Shown piece after piece: positions 11,544 through 21,400 of a stretch of 64,000 bases of DNA. How positions within the stretch are numbered: the stretch's first letter is position 1; each line of letters starts with the position of its first letter. The position numbers and the translations under genes were made by a program. Source of the stretch: Proales similis (lineage: Eukaryota; Rotifera; Eurotatoria; Ploima; Proalidae); assembly GCA_019059635.1 (NCBI GenBank), contig JAGVRJ010000006.1, positions 1,798,001 through 1,862,000 on the forward strand, written 5' to 3'. The notes under the pieces are model-generated. The model saw nothing but the letters and a program-made list of their open reading frames with translations, was not told the origin of the DNA and made no database searches.

Positions 11544-12615
11544 GGCGATCTCAAGCTGCTGCTGTTCTCTGCTTCATGAACGTTCTAAAACGGGACAAGG
11601 GTGAATGAATTGGGCGTTTTGGGCGGACGTTCTTCTAAACGTGACTTTGAGAGGACTGTAGACGTTAGTATCACTCTCGAAATTGCGATTAGACTATTTT
11701 GAATAAATTATGCCCAAATGCTTTACTGTCGGTGGTAAAAGAGTCGTTTCGAGAAAATTCGCCAATAAAAGCAGCCGCAACTGCGTCTGAGCAAGAATCT
11801 CACGCGCCTCGGTGCACTCGCGTCAATTTCTAATTCGCCTGCTAATCGAGGCGCATTACGTGAGCCAATGCGTTTTTCTGTCAAATACCCTCTAGTCTAA
11901 AAACGGTTTTGCTCGTTTCAAATCGATTAGGAAATCTGACTCAAACAGAGGAGGCGAATTCACGCCGCGTTACTAATTATAGATTGATTAAAGCGACCGT
12001 TTGTGGCCTTGCGCCCTGATAAAAGTTCATAAAGGATCGCTCTTAACCTGATCTCATTCGTTCAGGTCAAATAAGTTGAACACAATTGTCCTCTAGCCAA
12101 TCACTATCAATCACAATGACCTGTTGTGTAACGCTAATTTTGCAACGTACATGTGGTCCACGTCAGATTAATCAAGGCCAGCCATACTCAGCCCAATCTC
12201 AACAATCCCCAATACCTTTGCTGTCCATGTTTGCGAGTTGAGAGTCGGCTCGATATCAAAGAGAAGAAATGTAAATGTCAAATATCGATTTTGAAAAGTC
12301 ACAAGTCTCTTGGGCCTGTTCTGAACTTTGCACTTTAATCTCGACAGCCAACATCTCAAATTCAAGTCGCTGATTAGATTTCAGAGCGAATAGCGATGCT
12401 CGAAAGAGCAAGCAGACTTTGCTGTCTCTTGTTCACCAGAAATGTTCGATTTTGCTGCTCGGAGGACTTGTTTTCACTTTTAATCGAAGAGGGCGAACAT
12501 TTGTAAAGTTTGAAATGTCACGCCCGGACGAATAAACGAATTGAATTTTCATTGGGGCGAATCTCTGAGGGACAGGAAGACACTGGCGGCAAGAATTTAA
12601 CTCAACCGGCTAGAA
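11544..12615. other. Divergent promoter region, ATF6 / CDC73
   Basis: About 1.07 kb between the ATF6 and CDC73 starts. It holds one exact unfolded-protein-response element (listed separately). No protein or RNA gene recognised. Confidence 0.55.
12158..12165 (-). promoter_or_regulatory. Candidate ATF6 site (UPRE, TGACGTGG)
   Basis: The plus strand reads CCACGTCA, whose complement TGACGTGG is the in vitro ATF6/UPRE consensus TGACGTG(G/A). It lies about 615 bp upstream of the ATF6 start and 450 bp upstream of CDC73. An 8-mer can occur by chance, so function is unproven. Confidence 0.35.
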
Positions 12616-14271
12616 ATGACGGACGCACTCAGTCTCTTGCGAAATTTTGTAAAAAGCAAAAAAGAGTTCCACGAGGAGGACGAGAAAATCATATTCGGCG
12701 ACGTCTACTATCCCAAAGACACCAAGACCACGTATCTGATCTACGGCACAGGAAAGGATGGACGCCCCAAAGACTATTATACTCTCGAATGTTTGGCATA
12801 TTTGATAAAGAACCGCGAGATTCAGCATTCGCTTTATGTGAAGAACGCAGGCACCCGCAATATAAGCGTGGTCTCTCGACCTGATCGACGTGACTTGCTC
12901 GCTTACTTGAATGGCGAAGTAGAAACGACGGCGAGCATAGACAAGAATGCGCCGCTCGAGATCGCCATGCAACGTCCACTTCCGTTTGTACGCAGCAGTG
13001 TACGAGACCATGACACGGGCGACAGACTCGGAAAAAGCGAACTCGATCATGTGGATCTGCTTGGCGCCAACAAGTCTGAAGGCATCATGGGACGCTTGGC
13101 CAAGAAGCTTGATGACACTTCAGAGCAGTCAAGTAGACCGATCACAGAGAACATTACGCAGCTCTCCGAACAGCTGACTATGGAGAAGATCGCTGCGATA
13201 AAAGCGAAGAAAAAGGCGCAGAAACGCAAACAGGTCGGATTTGAGCTCGAGGACGAGCTCATGGAAGTGGACGAGTCCAAGGAGAATTTGGCCATTGGTA
13301 GCGAACGAGACGAAGAAGAGGCAATCATGAAAGAGATCAGTCTGCGCGAGAGCGTCATTCACACACGTTTGACTGTGATGCAGTCGACCGGAAAACAATT
13401 CGAAAAGGACATAAACGCCTTCTTTCAGCTCATCAAAGCCAAAGAGGAAGGCAGCTCAGGAAACAACCTCAGTCAGATGCCACTCAGCATGCAAGTACAG
13501 CAGCAGCAACAACAGCAACAGCAGGCCGAGCAAAAGAGCCGTCAACTCGGCTACAACCGATTCGATCAGGAGAGATATAGAGGCAAGGACGAAACGGCCA
13601 GTTTCGGCATTGATACCAAGCTGTCTTATCAGCCGAGCACAGGTGGCCTGCCTCTTTCGCAGCCATCTAATCCGCCGTCATCGCAGTCGAACTTGTCTTC
13701 GGTCAGCTCTCAGCCCTCGCTCACATCCTCTCAACCCTCGGCGCCCATTTCACAGTCAAAGCGGTTGAATGTGAAGCCAATAATCATCATACCGGCCGCG
13801 TCCTCGTCTTTGATCACGATGAGCAACGCTGTAGATATCCTCCAAGATCTAAAATTTGTTTCGTCAGACGAGAAGCGAAAACAGAACGTGAACGCGCCCG
13901 CCAAGGAGTACGAGATAATCATGCATCGAAACGAGAGCGGTCGAAATGTGCAGTTCAAGGTGATCGACAACGTCAACAAGCTGCAACTCCAAGACTGGGA
14001 CCGAGTAGTGGCCGTGTTCGCCCAAGGCAAGCAGTGGCAGTTCAAAGACTGGCCAATAGGCTACGGCAATCCGGCTGAGATATTCAACAAAATCAAAGGC
14101 TTCCATTTAAAACTGTCCAACATGCCCCTCGATCCGAACATATCCAAATGGAGTGTCACCGTAATCGAACTCGATCAACACAAGCGGCATTTAGACCGAG
14201 CTCGTTTGCTCACCTTCTGGGACGAACTGCACAAGTTCATGCTCAAATACCGTCCCTATTTGTGCCGCTAG
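12616..14271 (+). CDS. CDC73: Parafibromin / Paf1-complex subunit CDC73
   Basis: Nuclear subunit of the Paf1 complex, which travels with RNA polymerase II and promotes elongation and histone modification. Single exon, 551 aa (human 531). The N-terminus MTDALSLLRNFV and the segment EIIFGD-like IIFGDVYYPKDTKTTY match metazoan parafibromin. A charged coiled region, a Gln run (about 297-305) and a Ser/Pro/Gln linker follow. The C-terminal Ras-like domain (about 380-551) has PIIIIPAASSSLITM, LQDLKFV, QDWDRVVAVFAQG and HKRHLDR, all diagnostic. An AATAAA at 14378-14383 is a likely poly(A) signal. The complete absence of introns in a gene usually rich in them indicates intron loss. Confidence 0.97.
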   Translation: MTDALSLLRNFVKSKKEFHEEDEKIIFGDVYYPKDTKTTYLIYGTGKDGRPKDYYTLECLAYLIKNREIQHSLYVKNAGTRNISVVSRPDRRDLLAYLNGEVETTASIDKNAPLEIAMQRPLPFVRSSVRDHDTGDRLGKSELDHVDLLGANKSEGIMGRLAKKLDDTSEQSSRPITENITQLSEQLTMEKIAAIKAKKKAQKRKQVGFELEDELMEVDESKENLAIGSERDEEEAIMKEISLRESVIHTRLTVMQSTGKQFEKDINAFFQLIKAKEEGSSGNNLSQMPLSMQVQQQQQQQQQAEQKSRQLGYNRFDQERYRGKDETASFGIDTKLSYQPSTGGLPLSQPSNPPSSQSNLSSVSSQPSLTSSQPSAPISQSKRLNVKPIIIIPAASSSLITMSNAVDILQDLKFVSSDEKRKQNVNAPAKEYEIIMHRNESGRNVQFKVIDNVNKLQLQDWDRVVAVFAQGKQWQFKDWPIGYGNPAEIFNKIKGFHLKLSNMPLDPNISKWSVTVIELDQHKRHLDRARLLTFWDELHKFMLKYRPYLCR

Positions 14272-14571
14272 TCTCCTTTGTGTTTGAGTTCGTCTTGAAC
14301 ACGAACTTGTTTATGTTTGCGTCCATCTAAACATCTCAAACTTCAATCAGATTTACTTGAAATCCTTGAACTCATGTAATAAAATCGACGCGTCCAGCGG
14401 ACATTAGAATCTGAGTCTATGCAAGAGGCTGTGAATTGGGCCACGAAAGGGAACGACGAAAGGGAACCACGAAATCAACCTCCATCTTGTGGTTGTCAGT
14501 CGACCAACTTTCAGCTCTAATAGATTTTGATTTTAAAATTTATTTCAAATTTTCTTCTCACGCGCAAATAT
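14272..14571. other. Shared 3' region, CDC73 / XPNPEP1
   Basis: 300 bases between convergent stops, with an AATAAA for CDC73 at 14378-14383 and an AT-rich stretch near 14530-14550 that can serve the minus-strand gene. Nothing else seen. Confidence 0.5.
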
Positions 14572-16443
14572 TCAGATCATGGCCGTCTGTTCGGTTAGCC
14601 AATCAATGATGTGAGTCTTTTGCATTTGCTCGAGCACAGGTATTAGAAGGCGTCTGCAGCTGGAATGATAGTTGTTGAGCCATTCGACATCGCTCAAGGA
14701 GAGTAGCTCTCGCTTGATCAATTCTCTCTGAATGGGCACCCAAGTCAACGGCTCGAACGAGAGAAAGTTCTCCGAGCCAGCGCAGTCGGCTTTCCTAGTT
14801 CGCACACAGTTCTCAATTCGAATGCCGAACGCATCAGGCTCATAGTATCCGGGCTCAATGGTGAGTATCATGTTTTCCACGATTCCGATCTCGGGGCCCT
14901 TGCGACTCGAAATAATTGGCAGCTCGTGAACGTTCAGCATGGCGCCAACTCCGTGTCCTGTTCCATGCTGGTAGTTGAGACCGGCTTCCCAAAGTGACTG
15001 CCGAGTGATTGCATCAATTAGATGGCTTTGGGTGCCAGACGGAAACACCAGTCTGCTGAGGGCAATGTGGCCCTTGAGCACTCGAGTGAAGCACTCTTTC
15101 AGGCGATCGGGAGCATCTGATCCGTGAAACCATGTTCGGGTCACATCAGTGGTTCCCATGTTAGAGTAGTGAGCGCCAGAATCGAGTAAAACTATTTCAT
15201 TGAGCGAAAGGCTCTTCGAAGAGCCTTCTTTCGGTTTGTAGTGAATAATGGCTGCGTTGGCGCCGAATCCACAAATGGTCTCAAAGCTAGGCGAGTAGTG
15301 GCCGTCGATTTGCGAGCGCAACTTGTCCATGTACTCGGCCAAATGAAACTCTGTGAGAGGCGTATTGCCGAACGGCTTTGACTCAGGTCTCAGTTTGAGT
15401 TCGTTTAACTTGAAGAAGAATTCGCACAGCACAGCCGAGTCTTTTAGATGAACTCGCTTGGCGGCTTCGATTTCTTGTGCATTCTTGACAATCTTCGCTC
15501 GACAGACCAAAGACAAGTCCTGGTGGAGGAGCTGCTCGGGAACGCGCGAATGAATGGCATGATTGGACTGCGAGCTCAAGAATATTCTCTCTGCCTTGGA
15601 AATGAGCTCTTCGTTGATGAGCTGAGTGTAGACCTTGTAGAACTGATCATACTCGACGAGTTCGATTTGTCCACATTCCTGCTTCAGGTAGTTGCGGACA
15701 CGCTCGTCCAATCGATTCAAGTCGGTGAACAGAATCAGTTTGTGATCTGCGATAATTAAATAGGCGAAGAACACCGTGCCGAACGGAATGTCTTTGCCTC
15801 GTAAGTTCAACAGCCAAGCGATCTCATCCAGCGAGCTAAGCACTTTCCATTTCACTCCGAGCGCATTCATTTTGCTTCTTATTGAGGATAGTTTAGACGC
15901 AGTCGTTTGGCCGACGTGATCGGCGTCGAGAATGAAAAGAGGAAGCCGTTCGATCGAAGGTCGTCCAGACTCGTTCCAGATTACGTCAATCAGATTTGGC
16001 TCCACGTGCTCAAGTTCGAGGCCCTTTTTGAGCAGTTTTTGCTGCATAGCGTTGAATGACGCCTCGTCCATCAAAGTCGAGTCGACTCCGACCACGCTCT
16101 TGCATTCAAGGCTGTTTTGTAGCCAGTCTGCAATACTGGGCGTGTCTGGTAGACCGTCTTTCATCAGCAGCCACTCGTCGCTCAGCTCTTGGCCCGCTTG
16201 CAAGTGATATCGACCGTCGGTCCACAGCAGCGCCTTGTCCTGGGTGACCACTGCTGTGCCAGCGCTTCCGCTAAAGTTGGATATAAACTGTCGACGCTTC
16301 TGGTCAGCGCTCAAGTACTCGCTGCCGTGTGCGTCCGACGCCGGAATGATGTAGGCAGCCAATGGCTTGCCGTGAAGTGAAATTTGGTCGCGCATCAGCT
16401 GACGCAGTCTGGCCAAGTGACGGCTGCATTCGCGGTAGGTCAT
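14572..16443 (-). CDS. XPNPEP1: Cytosolic Xaa-Pro aminopeptidase 1
   Basis: Dinuclear metal peptidase that removes N-terminal residues preceding proline, acting on peptides such as kinins in the cytosol. Intronless. I chose the Met at 16443 because the next residues align with the family start and give 623 aa, the human length; the frame stays open 33 codons further, to 16542, where a Met also occurs. The creatinase-like N-terminal domains contain SDAHGSEYL, GSAGTA and WTDGRY. The C-terminal pita-bread domain has ligands in LLDSGAHY, TTDVTRT, HGTGHGVG, EPGYYE and GIRIEN. Convergent with CDC73; NUDT14 follows 250 bp upstream on the same strand. Confidence 0.96.
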   Translation of the reverse strand: MTYRECSRHLARLRQLMRDQISLHGKPLAAYIIPASDAHGSEYLSADQKRRQFISNFSGSAGTAVVTQDKALLWTDGRYHLQAGQELSDEWLLMKDGLPDTPSIADWLQNSLECKSVVGVDSTLMDEASFNAMQQKLLKKGLELEHVEPNLIDVIWNESGRPSIERLPLFILDADHVGQTTASKLSSIRSKMNALGVKWKVLSSLDEIAWLLNLRGKDIPFGTVFFAYLIIADHKLILFTDLNRLDERVRNYLKQECGQIELVEYDQFYKVYTQLINEELISKAERIFLSSQSNHAIHSRVPEQLLHQDLSLVCRAKIVKNAQEIEAAKRVHLKDSAVLCEFFFKLNELKLRPESKPFGNTPLTEFHLAEYMDKLRSQIDGHYSPSFETICGFGANAAIIHYKPKEGSSKSLSLNEIVLLDSGAHYSNMGTTDVTRTWFHGSDAPDRLKECFTRVLKGHIALSRLVFPSGTQSHLIDAITRQSLWEAGLNYQHGTGHGVGAMLNVHELPIISSRKGPEIGIVENMILTIEPGYYEPDAFGIRIENCVRTRKADCAGSENFLSFEPLTWVPIQRELIKRELLSLSDVEWLNNYHSSCRRLLIPVLEQMQKTHIIDWLTEQTAMI

Positions 16444-16694
16444 TTTTAAGTAGTTTCGAATTCGATACGAACAACAGCCCACACTGAAGCCGACTAGTTC
16501 TTGCTGTCCTAATCTGTCACTGATCGAAAACCACCAGTTCAAGAGCTAGCTTAACTTTCTTGTCATTGAGTTGCGCTTGTCCGAGAAAACCATTCAATTG
16601 ATCTGTTTCAATCAAAATGTTTATTCAGAATCCCTAAAATTGAACCGAGGAGCAAAAACAAAGGACGGACAGTTGAGCCATCAATTGGCCGTGA

Positions 16695-17429
16695 TTAGTT
16701 TTCAATTGAACAGGTTCCTTGTCGATCTTTCAGGAACCTTTCTCTCTCATAGAGGAACCAAGTGAGAGCGTAAAGAAGACCGGGCGTGGTTGGATTGGAA
16801 TCGTTGTCGATAAACGCGCGCACTTGATCCAAAGGCAGCTCATACAATTCAATGCATTCGCCTTCGGCTTCGTTTCCGCCGCCTGACGCCATTTTCATTG
16901 AATCGGTCACTTCAGTGTAGAATATTGTGTGAAGTGAGCCGACCAGTCCGACGCCGGTTCTCACTGTTTTCATTTTGTAGATATTCTCAAGTGGAACCAA
17001 ATACCCGCACTCTTCCATGATCTCCTCCTTGGCGGTCTCTTCCAGCGACTTGTTCTTGTCGCATATTCCGGCACACAGCTCGAACACAAACGCCTCCTCT
17101 GGTTGAGCCCGAGACCAGTCGAGCTTCTCAGGAAAAGCTCTCGGATCGGTGATGTGCTGCGCATCTTGTCGTTCAAGTATCTGATCTACCAGCACCACGG
17201 GTCTGAACTGCCGCACCAGGACAATGACATTGCGGTCGGTGTTGAAAATGAGACATGACACGGAAGAGTGAGCCATGATGCCATGCCACTGCCTTTTAAC
17301 GCCTTTCTGTGAATAGTTGAGACTGTACGGCCTGACATACGGTGATTGAGTCAATTTGACCATCTGAAAGTCAGTATAGTCCTCTGGACGAAGTTTGCGG
17401 CCTAAACTCTTCTCCTCGCTCGTAGACAT
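16695..17429 (-). CDS. NUDT14: UDP-sugar pyrophosphatase, NUDT14-like Nudix hydrolase
   Basis: Nudix enzyme hydrolysing UDP-glucose (and ADP-ribose) to sugar phosphate and UMP. Single exon, 244 aa (human 222). The Nudix box at about 121-143 reads GICDKNKSLEETAKEEIMEE followed by CGY. The usual Arg of the REUXEE core is replaced, as also in vertebrate NUDT14, while the two metal-binding Glu remain. QWHGIMAHSSVSCLIFN and LVRQFRP upstream match the family. Substrate choice is inferred from similarity to NUDT14 and not shown by the sequence. Confidence 0.88.
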   Translation of the reverse strand: MSTSEEKSLGRKLRPEDYTDFQMVKLTQSPYVRPYSLNYSQKGVKRQWHGIMAHSSVSCLIFNTDRNVIVLVRQFRPVVLVDQILERQDAQHITDPRAFPEKLDWSRAQPEEAFVFELCAGICDKNKSLEETAKEEIMEECGYLVPLENIYKMKTVRTGVGLVGSLHTIFYTEVTDSMKMASGGGNEAEGECIELYELPLDQVRAFIDNDSNPTTPGLLYALTWFLYERERFLKDRQGTCSIEN

Positions 17430-17748
17430 TGCTCTTCAAGTCTAAAAAGCCCCTAAATTTCATTTTAACTCACATTTCTCATTCAGCCCGGTTTGGTAAT
17501 CAAATACGCTAACAAGCAATAAGGCATCTTTGAAAGTAACTTAAGTCTGAACCAACAGCAGGTACAAACAGTACCAAAGTTGAAATATTTCGAAATAATC
17601 AAGTCTTATGCTCAAAGCGGCCAAGTGAAAGCACGAGCCGATTGTCTTCTCTCAGCTCACACGCCATCGCTGAGTGAAATTTATTCTCAATCAATTTGAA
17701 GCGGCACAAAGCCTTTTAAGCTGCGATAGGAACGGGCTAATGGTCAAA
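17430..17748. other. Intergenic, NUDT14 upstream / ENPP-A downstream
   Basis: About 320 AT-rich bases between two minus-strand genes. It should hold the NUDT14 promoter and ENPP-A 3' UTR. No other signal. Confidence 0.4.
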
Positions 17749-19461
17749 TTAGAAAATAGCTCCAATTAGACTCAAAATGAACATGAAGCTCAAGCTTGGC
17801 CAAGCGTAGCTTGATGCAGAGTTCTTCAGAGCGTCCTCGAACGGCTGAACAGAGCCGTTGTTCGGGTTACAGTTGATTTGAATCAGCTCGCACATGAGCG
17901 AATAGACGTTCACATTGACGAACGGCTCAATCTCGACATTTTGCTTGAAAGAGGGGCCTCTCGCTAAAAAACAAAATTCGTCAATTCTTCTCAATACAAG
18001 ACATTTGACTGGCAAATCACCTAGAAAAATGGCTTGCATCGAGGTGAGCGAGTTGTTGTAACCGTGGGCGCCTTGTCTATTTCTGTCGTTTGCCCTTGGA
18101 GTAAGCGAATAGCCTTCATCGCAAATGACTGTGATCGGACCTTTGGGAACAATAAACTGAGGGCGGCTATTTTGGCGCTTCGACGCCCAATCGAGTTTCT
18201 TACCGATTCGATCGTTGTGCGAATAGTGATACTCTCGTGGGACCTCGTCTCTCAGGTAGACTTGGGCTTTTTGAATTTGCTTTAAACTTCCATAGACCAA
18301 ATTCAACTTCAATTTGGATGAGAAACTGACAAAACAGCGATCGGTCTATTTGACTCACGTCTTCTGAGTTCTTGGGATGAACGTTTGAAATAGTGGAAAA
18401 TGTGCTCTTGCTCAAATCAACTAGATCCAGACTGACATAGTCGCCGACGAATATGTTTTGATCCTCCTTGAGTTGGGCCATGCCGTGATCGCTCACAATC
18501 AAAATGTTCAGATCTTCAAACAGCTTGAACCTTTCGAGCTCGGCGAAAAGATAGCCAAGCAAATCGTCTATCTCTTTGATCTTGTTCGTGTTTTAATTCA
18601 CCAGTACCGGAGATAAAGAGATGGCGAGATTTTTACCTTTTGTTTATATTCTCGGCTGTATGGACCAAATGCATGACCGGTCTTGTCAGGCTCGTCAAAG
18701 TAAATGGTCATGAAATCTAAATTGAACTTTCGATGCCACTCGACAAGGCCGTCGATTCGCTTGACCGGATCATAAGTTTCGTCATAAGCGAGAAAAATAT
18801 CTTGGAAAGAGCTGCGCTTGAACAAGCACTTCATCTAAACACGTCCTGGTTTACCTGGCTCTCTATTCTGCACGTTGTTGCCCACCCAGAATGAGGACGC
18901 CGTTTTAAGACCCTTATAATCGACCCATTATGCCTTTGTCCGATTTGCTTCCGCTAAAAGATTACCTGTTTCTTAGCCGTAAGCCAAATAGGCTCTGAAG
19001 CATTCCAGTACTCAGCGTTGGAATTTGTGTACAGAGGTGCTGTCTTGTTATACTTAGGGTCGTAAATAACATTTGCCACAATGCCTAAATCATCTCTACA
19101 GTGAATTGAACTGGAAATCGGAGCAGACAAATAAACATGAATTCACCATGAGTCTCTGTGTAAACTCCTGTTCGGATTTGAAACAATCAAGGAGCAAAGC
19201 CCAATGAGCATTCTTTACGCATTTACCTGTCACAATTGTCCAGTGATTGGGAAAAGTAAGAGTCGGAAATGCAGGCTTCATGTATTTGGCTTTTACTCCG
19301 TTGGATAAAAATCGATTTAGATTTGAGTCGGGATTGTTCCTCACAAATTCATCGAGGGAATCGGCTCGGAATCCGTCCAGACTGATTAAAAGTAGCGAGG
19401 GAGTTTGAGCAACACATTGAGCAATAGAAACGGCCAGTACAAGCAGGATGATTTTTCTCAT
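17749..19461 (-). CDS. ENPP-A: active-type ecto-nucleotide pyrophosphatase/phosphodiesterase, GPI-type tail
   Basis: Member of the alkaline-phosphatase-like ENPP4/5/6 group, an extracellular two-zinc hydrolase of nucleotides or phospholipid head groups. Eight exons (19461-19227, 19093-18966, 18912-18855, 18800-18637, 18580-18359, 18306-18204, 18140-18021, 17963-17749) give 414 aa. Signal peptide, then the metal/nucleophile motifs: SLDGFRAD, PTLTFPNH (Thr nucleophile), DEPDKTGHAFGP, VSDHGM and AHGYNN, so all six metal ligands are present. The tail (LSFMFILSLIGAIF) is hydrophobic and fits a GPI signal. A TAG met when reading straight through near 18830 lies inside a 54-bp intron, so the gene is intact. 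Substrate is unknown. Confidence 0.88.
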
Positions 19462-19712
19462 TCTTCAGTAAGCCAGACAGTAAGCAAAATGGACGCAAGA
19501 ATCCTTATCTCTTCTCAAGCCTACGCTCTTTTGAGTAAATAACGCTATCAGAAGAGCAAATCTAAATTGAATGAAAGAAAACAAGGCCTAATTACAACAT
19601 AATAAAGAGCGAATCGTTCGTCTGTACGGAGTAGGCCAACAGGCTGACTTTATTTTAACTTTTGTTATGGCATGTCTCAATTGCTTGATCTAACAAGAAA
19701 AGGGTCGAGTTT

Positions 19713-20987
19713 TTAGACGAGAACATCTAAGAAATTTGTTATAGAGCCGTCCCTTTGCGAACACGAAATGTCTATTAGATGGCAAACAAGCGGGTAAATG
19801 TCAACGGATGAAATTGGCTTGAAAATTCGTTGATTTGGTTTGAAACTAGGACCACGAGCTTATGACATGAAATTTGAGTTTAAACAATTAAACCAAACAA
19901 ACAAAGAAAAATAAAAGAATTTACCCAAAAAGATGCCTTGCATCGACTTGAGCTCGTTGTCGTAGCCGTTGAGGCCTCCAAAGGTCTTGTCACGTCTGTC
20001 GAGCAGGTAACCCTCGGCAGCGATAGCGACGATCGGCGCAATGTTCTTGTCTGTCCTGTATGCGAATCGCTCGGGCATCTCTTCTTTCAGGTACACGGAC
20101 AGGTTCGGAATGGCCCGCAGCTTGTCTAGCAGCTCTTGTTTCTTGGACTCTGTCGACGGGTAAATGTGCGAGACGGTGTCGTAGCCGGTCTTGCCAAAAT
20201 TGATCAGTTTCTCGCTCAGGTGTTGGGAAAAGCTAATTGTGCCTTTGAAGGGGGCCACGCCAGCGCCACTCACCAGGAGTAGGTTCACTGAGTTGAGAAG
20301 ACCTCGAGCCTCGAGCTGTCGAAGGAAGTAGCCGATGAGGGCGTCGATGTCTTCAATCGATCGTAGGTACTGTTCTGACTGGGGGCCGTATTTCTGTGCG
20401 ACGAGAAAAGGCTCGTTGAGGAAGAGCAGCGCGAGATCCAGGTCGAACTTGTCGAGCCAGTTGACCAGCTCGTCGACTCGCTCGCGACTCGTGTAGCTGC
20501 CCTCGTAGTTGAGGAATACGTCTGGCTCCTTGGTGTAGACCTCAGAGCCTGGCCAGAACGAGGCTGCAGTCTTGAGGCCGGCTCGGTTGGCCGCCGACCA
20601 GATCGGGTCAGTTCGGTTCCAGAAACTCGGCTGCTTCTGGTATCGGTCTGGGCCACTGAGAACCAGGCGGTTGTTGTCGTTGTCCCAGTACTTGTCAGCG
20701 ACGATGCCGCTGTTCTCAGGTCGAAGGCCAGTGACCATCGAAACGTGTGTGGGCATGGTGAGCGCCGGGAAGACGGGCTTGAGCTCGGCTGCTTTCACTC
20801 CGACGTCGACAAACTCGCGGCGCAGGAACGAGTTGGCTCGATCGCCCAGGAACTTGGTGAGCTCATCGGCGCCGAGGCCTTCGATTGAAATCAAGAGAGT
20901 GGGCACACGCTTGCTGTTGTGAGCTTGGGGAGCGCCGCTCGCAATAAGCAAGAACTGGACTAGCGTGATCGTACACAATTGCCACAT
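19713..20987 (-). CDS. ENPP-B: secreted ENPP pseudoenzyme
   Basis: Exons 20987-19925 and 19858-19713 encode 402 aa with a signal peptide and no hydrophobic tail, so probably soluble. The fold-defining segments of ENPP are present (KPVFPALTMPTH, EVYTKEPDVFL, VSHIYP, MQGIFLG, RGPSFK), but the active site is gone: SLDGFRAD has become SIEGLGAD, EPDxxGH has become EPFLVAQ, SDHGM has become SGAGV and HGYDN has become NGYDN. All six metal ligands are therefore replaced, one conservatively (Asp to Glu), although the nucleophile Thr remains. The frame is intact over the whole length, so it is not an obvious dead gene. Positions 19925-20894 are about 99.4% identical to ENPP-D. Confidence 0.87.
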
Positions 20988-21400
20988 TTTTGCAATTCTA
21001 AACTTGACGATTAAATTGCGTCAATCGATTGTTTTTCTACTCGATGCTTTCTTATCGACAGACGAAGTCCATATTCAACGGTCGTCAATATCACGAAAAA
21101 ATCACGCTTATCTTGCGCAAGCTTGACATAGCTCCGCGCCCAACACGTTTTCTGATTAAGCTCAATAGATTTCGACCAACTTAAACCACATGTCATTTGT
21201 TCTTTTTCCCAACTGACTAGTCATTACTCTTTCACAAACTTGATCATCAAATCATCATTCCGTCCGTCAAGATAATTGTTTTTTTAATACGTTTCTGATT
21301 CATTTTGAAGATTCTTTTCCATAGAGATTTTTCTCTTTTATAATTACCAATTTATTTTAAATTAAGCAAAAGTTCTCATTGATTCTTTCAAAGTTGGTGT
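20988..21400. other. Intergenic, ENPP-B promoter / ENPP-C 3' region
   Basis: About 410 bases. CTTATC (GATAAG on the coding strand) occurs at 21051-21056 and 21107-21112, upstream of ENPP-B. No gene seen. Confidence 0.45.

Noticed and set aside
18600-18912. ENPP-A as a pseudogene because of an in-frame TAG between the WVGNN and DIFLAYD segments
   Set aside because: A 54-bp GT-AG intron (18854-18801) removes the stop and restores the expected NREP-DIFLAYD sequence.
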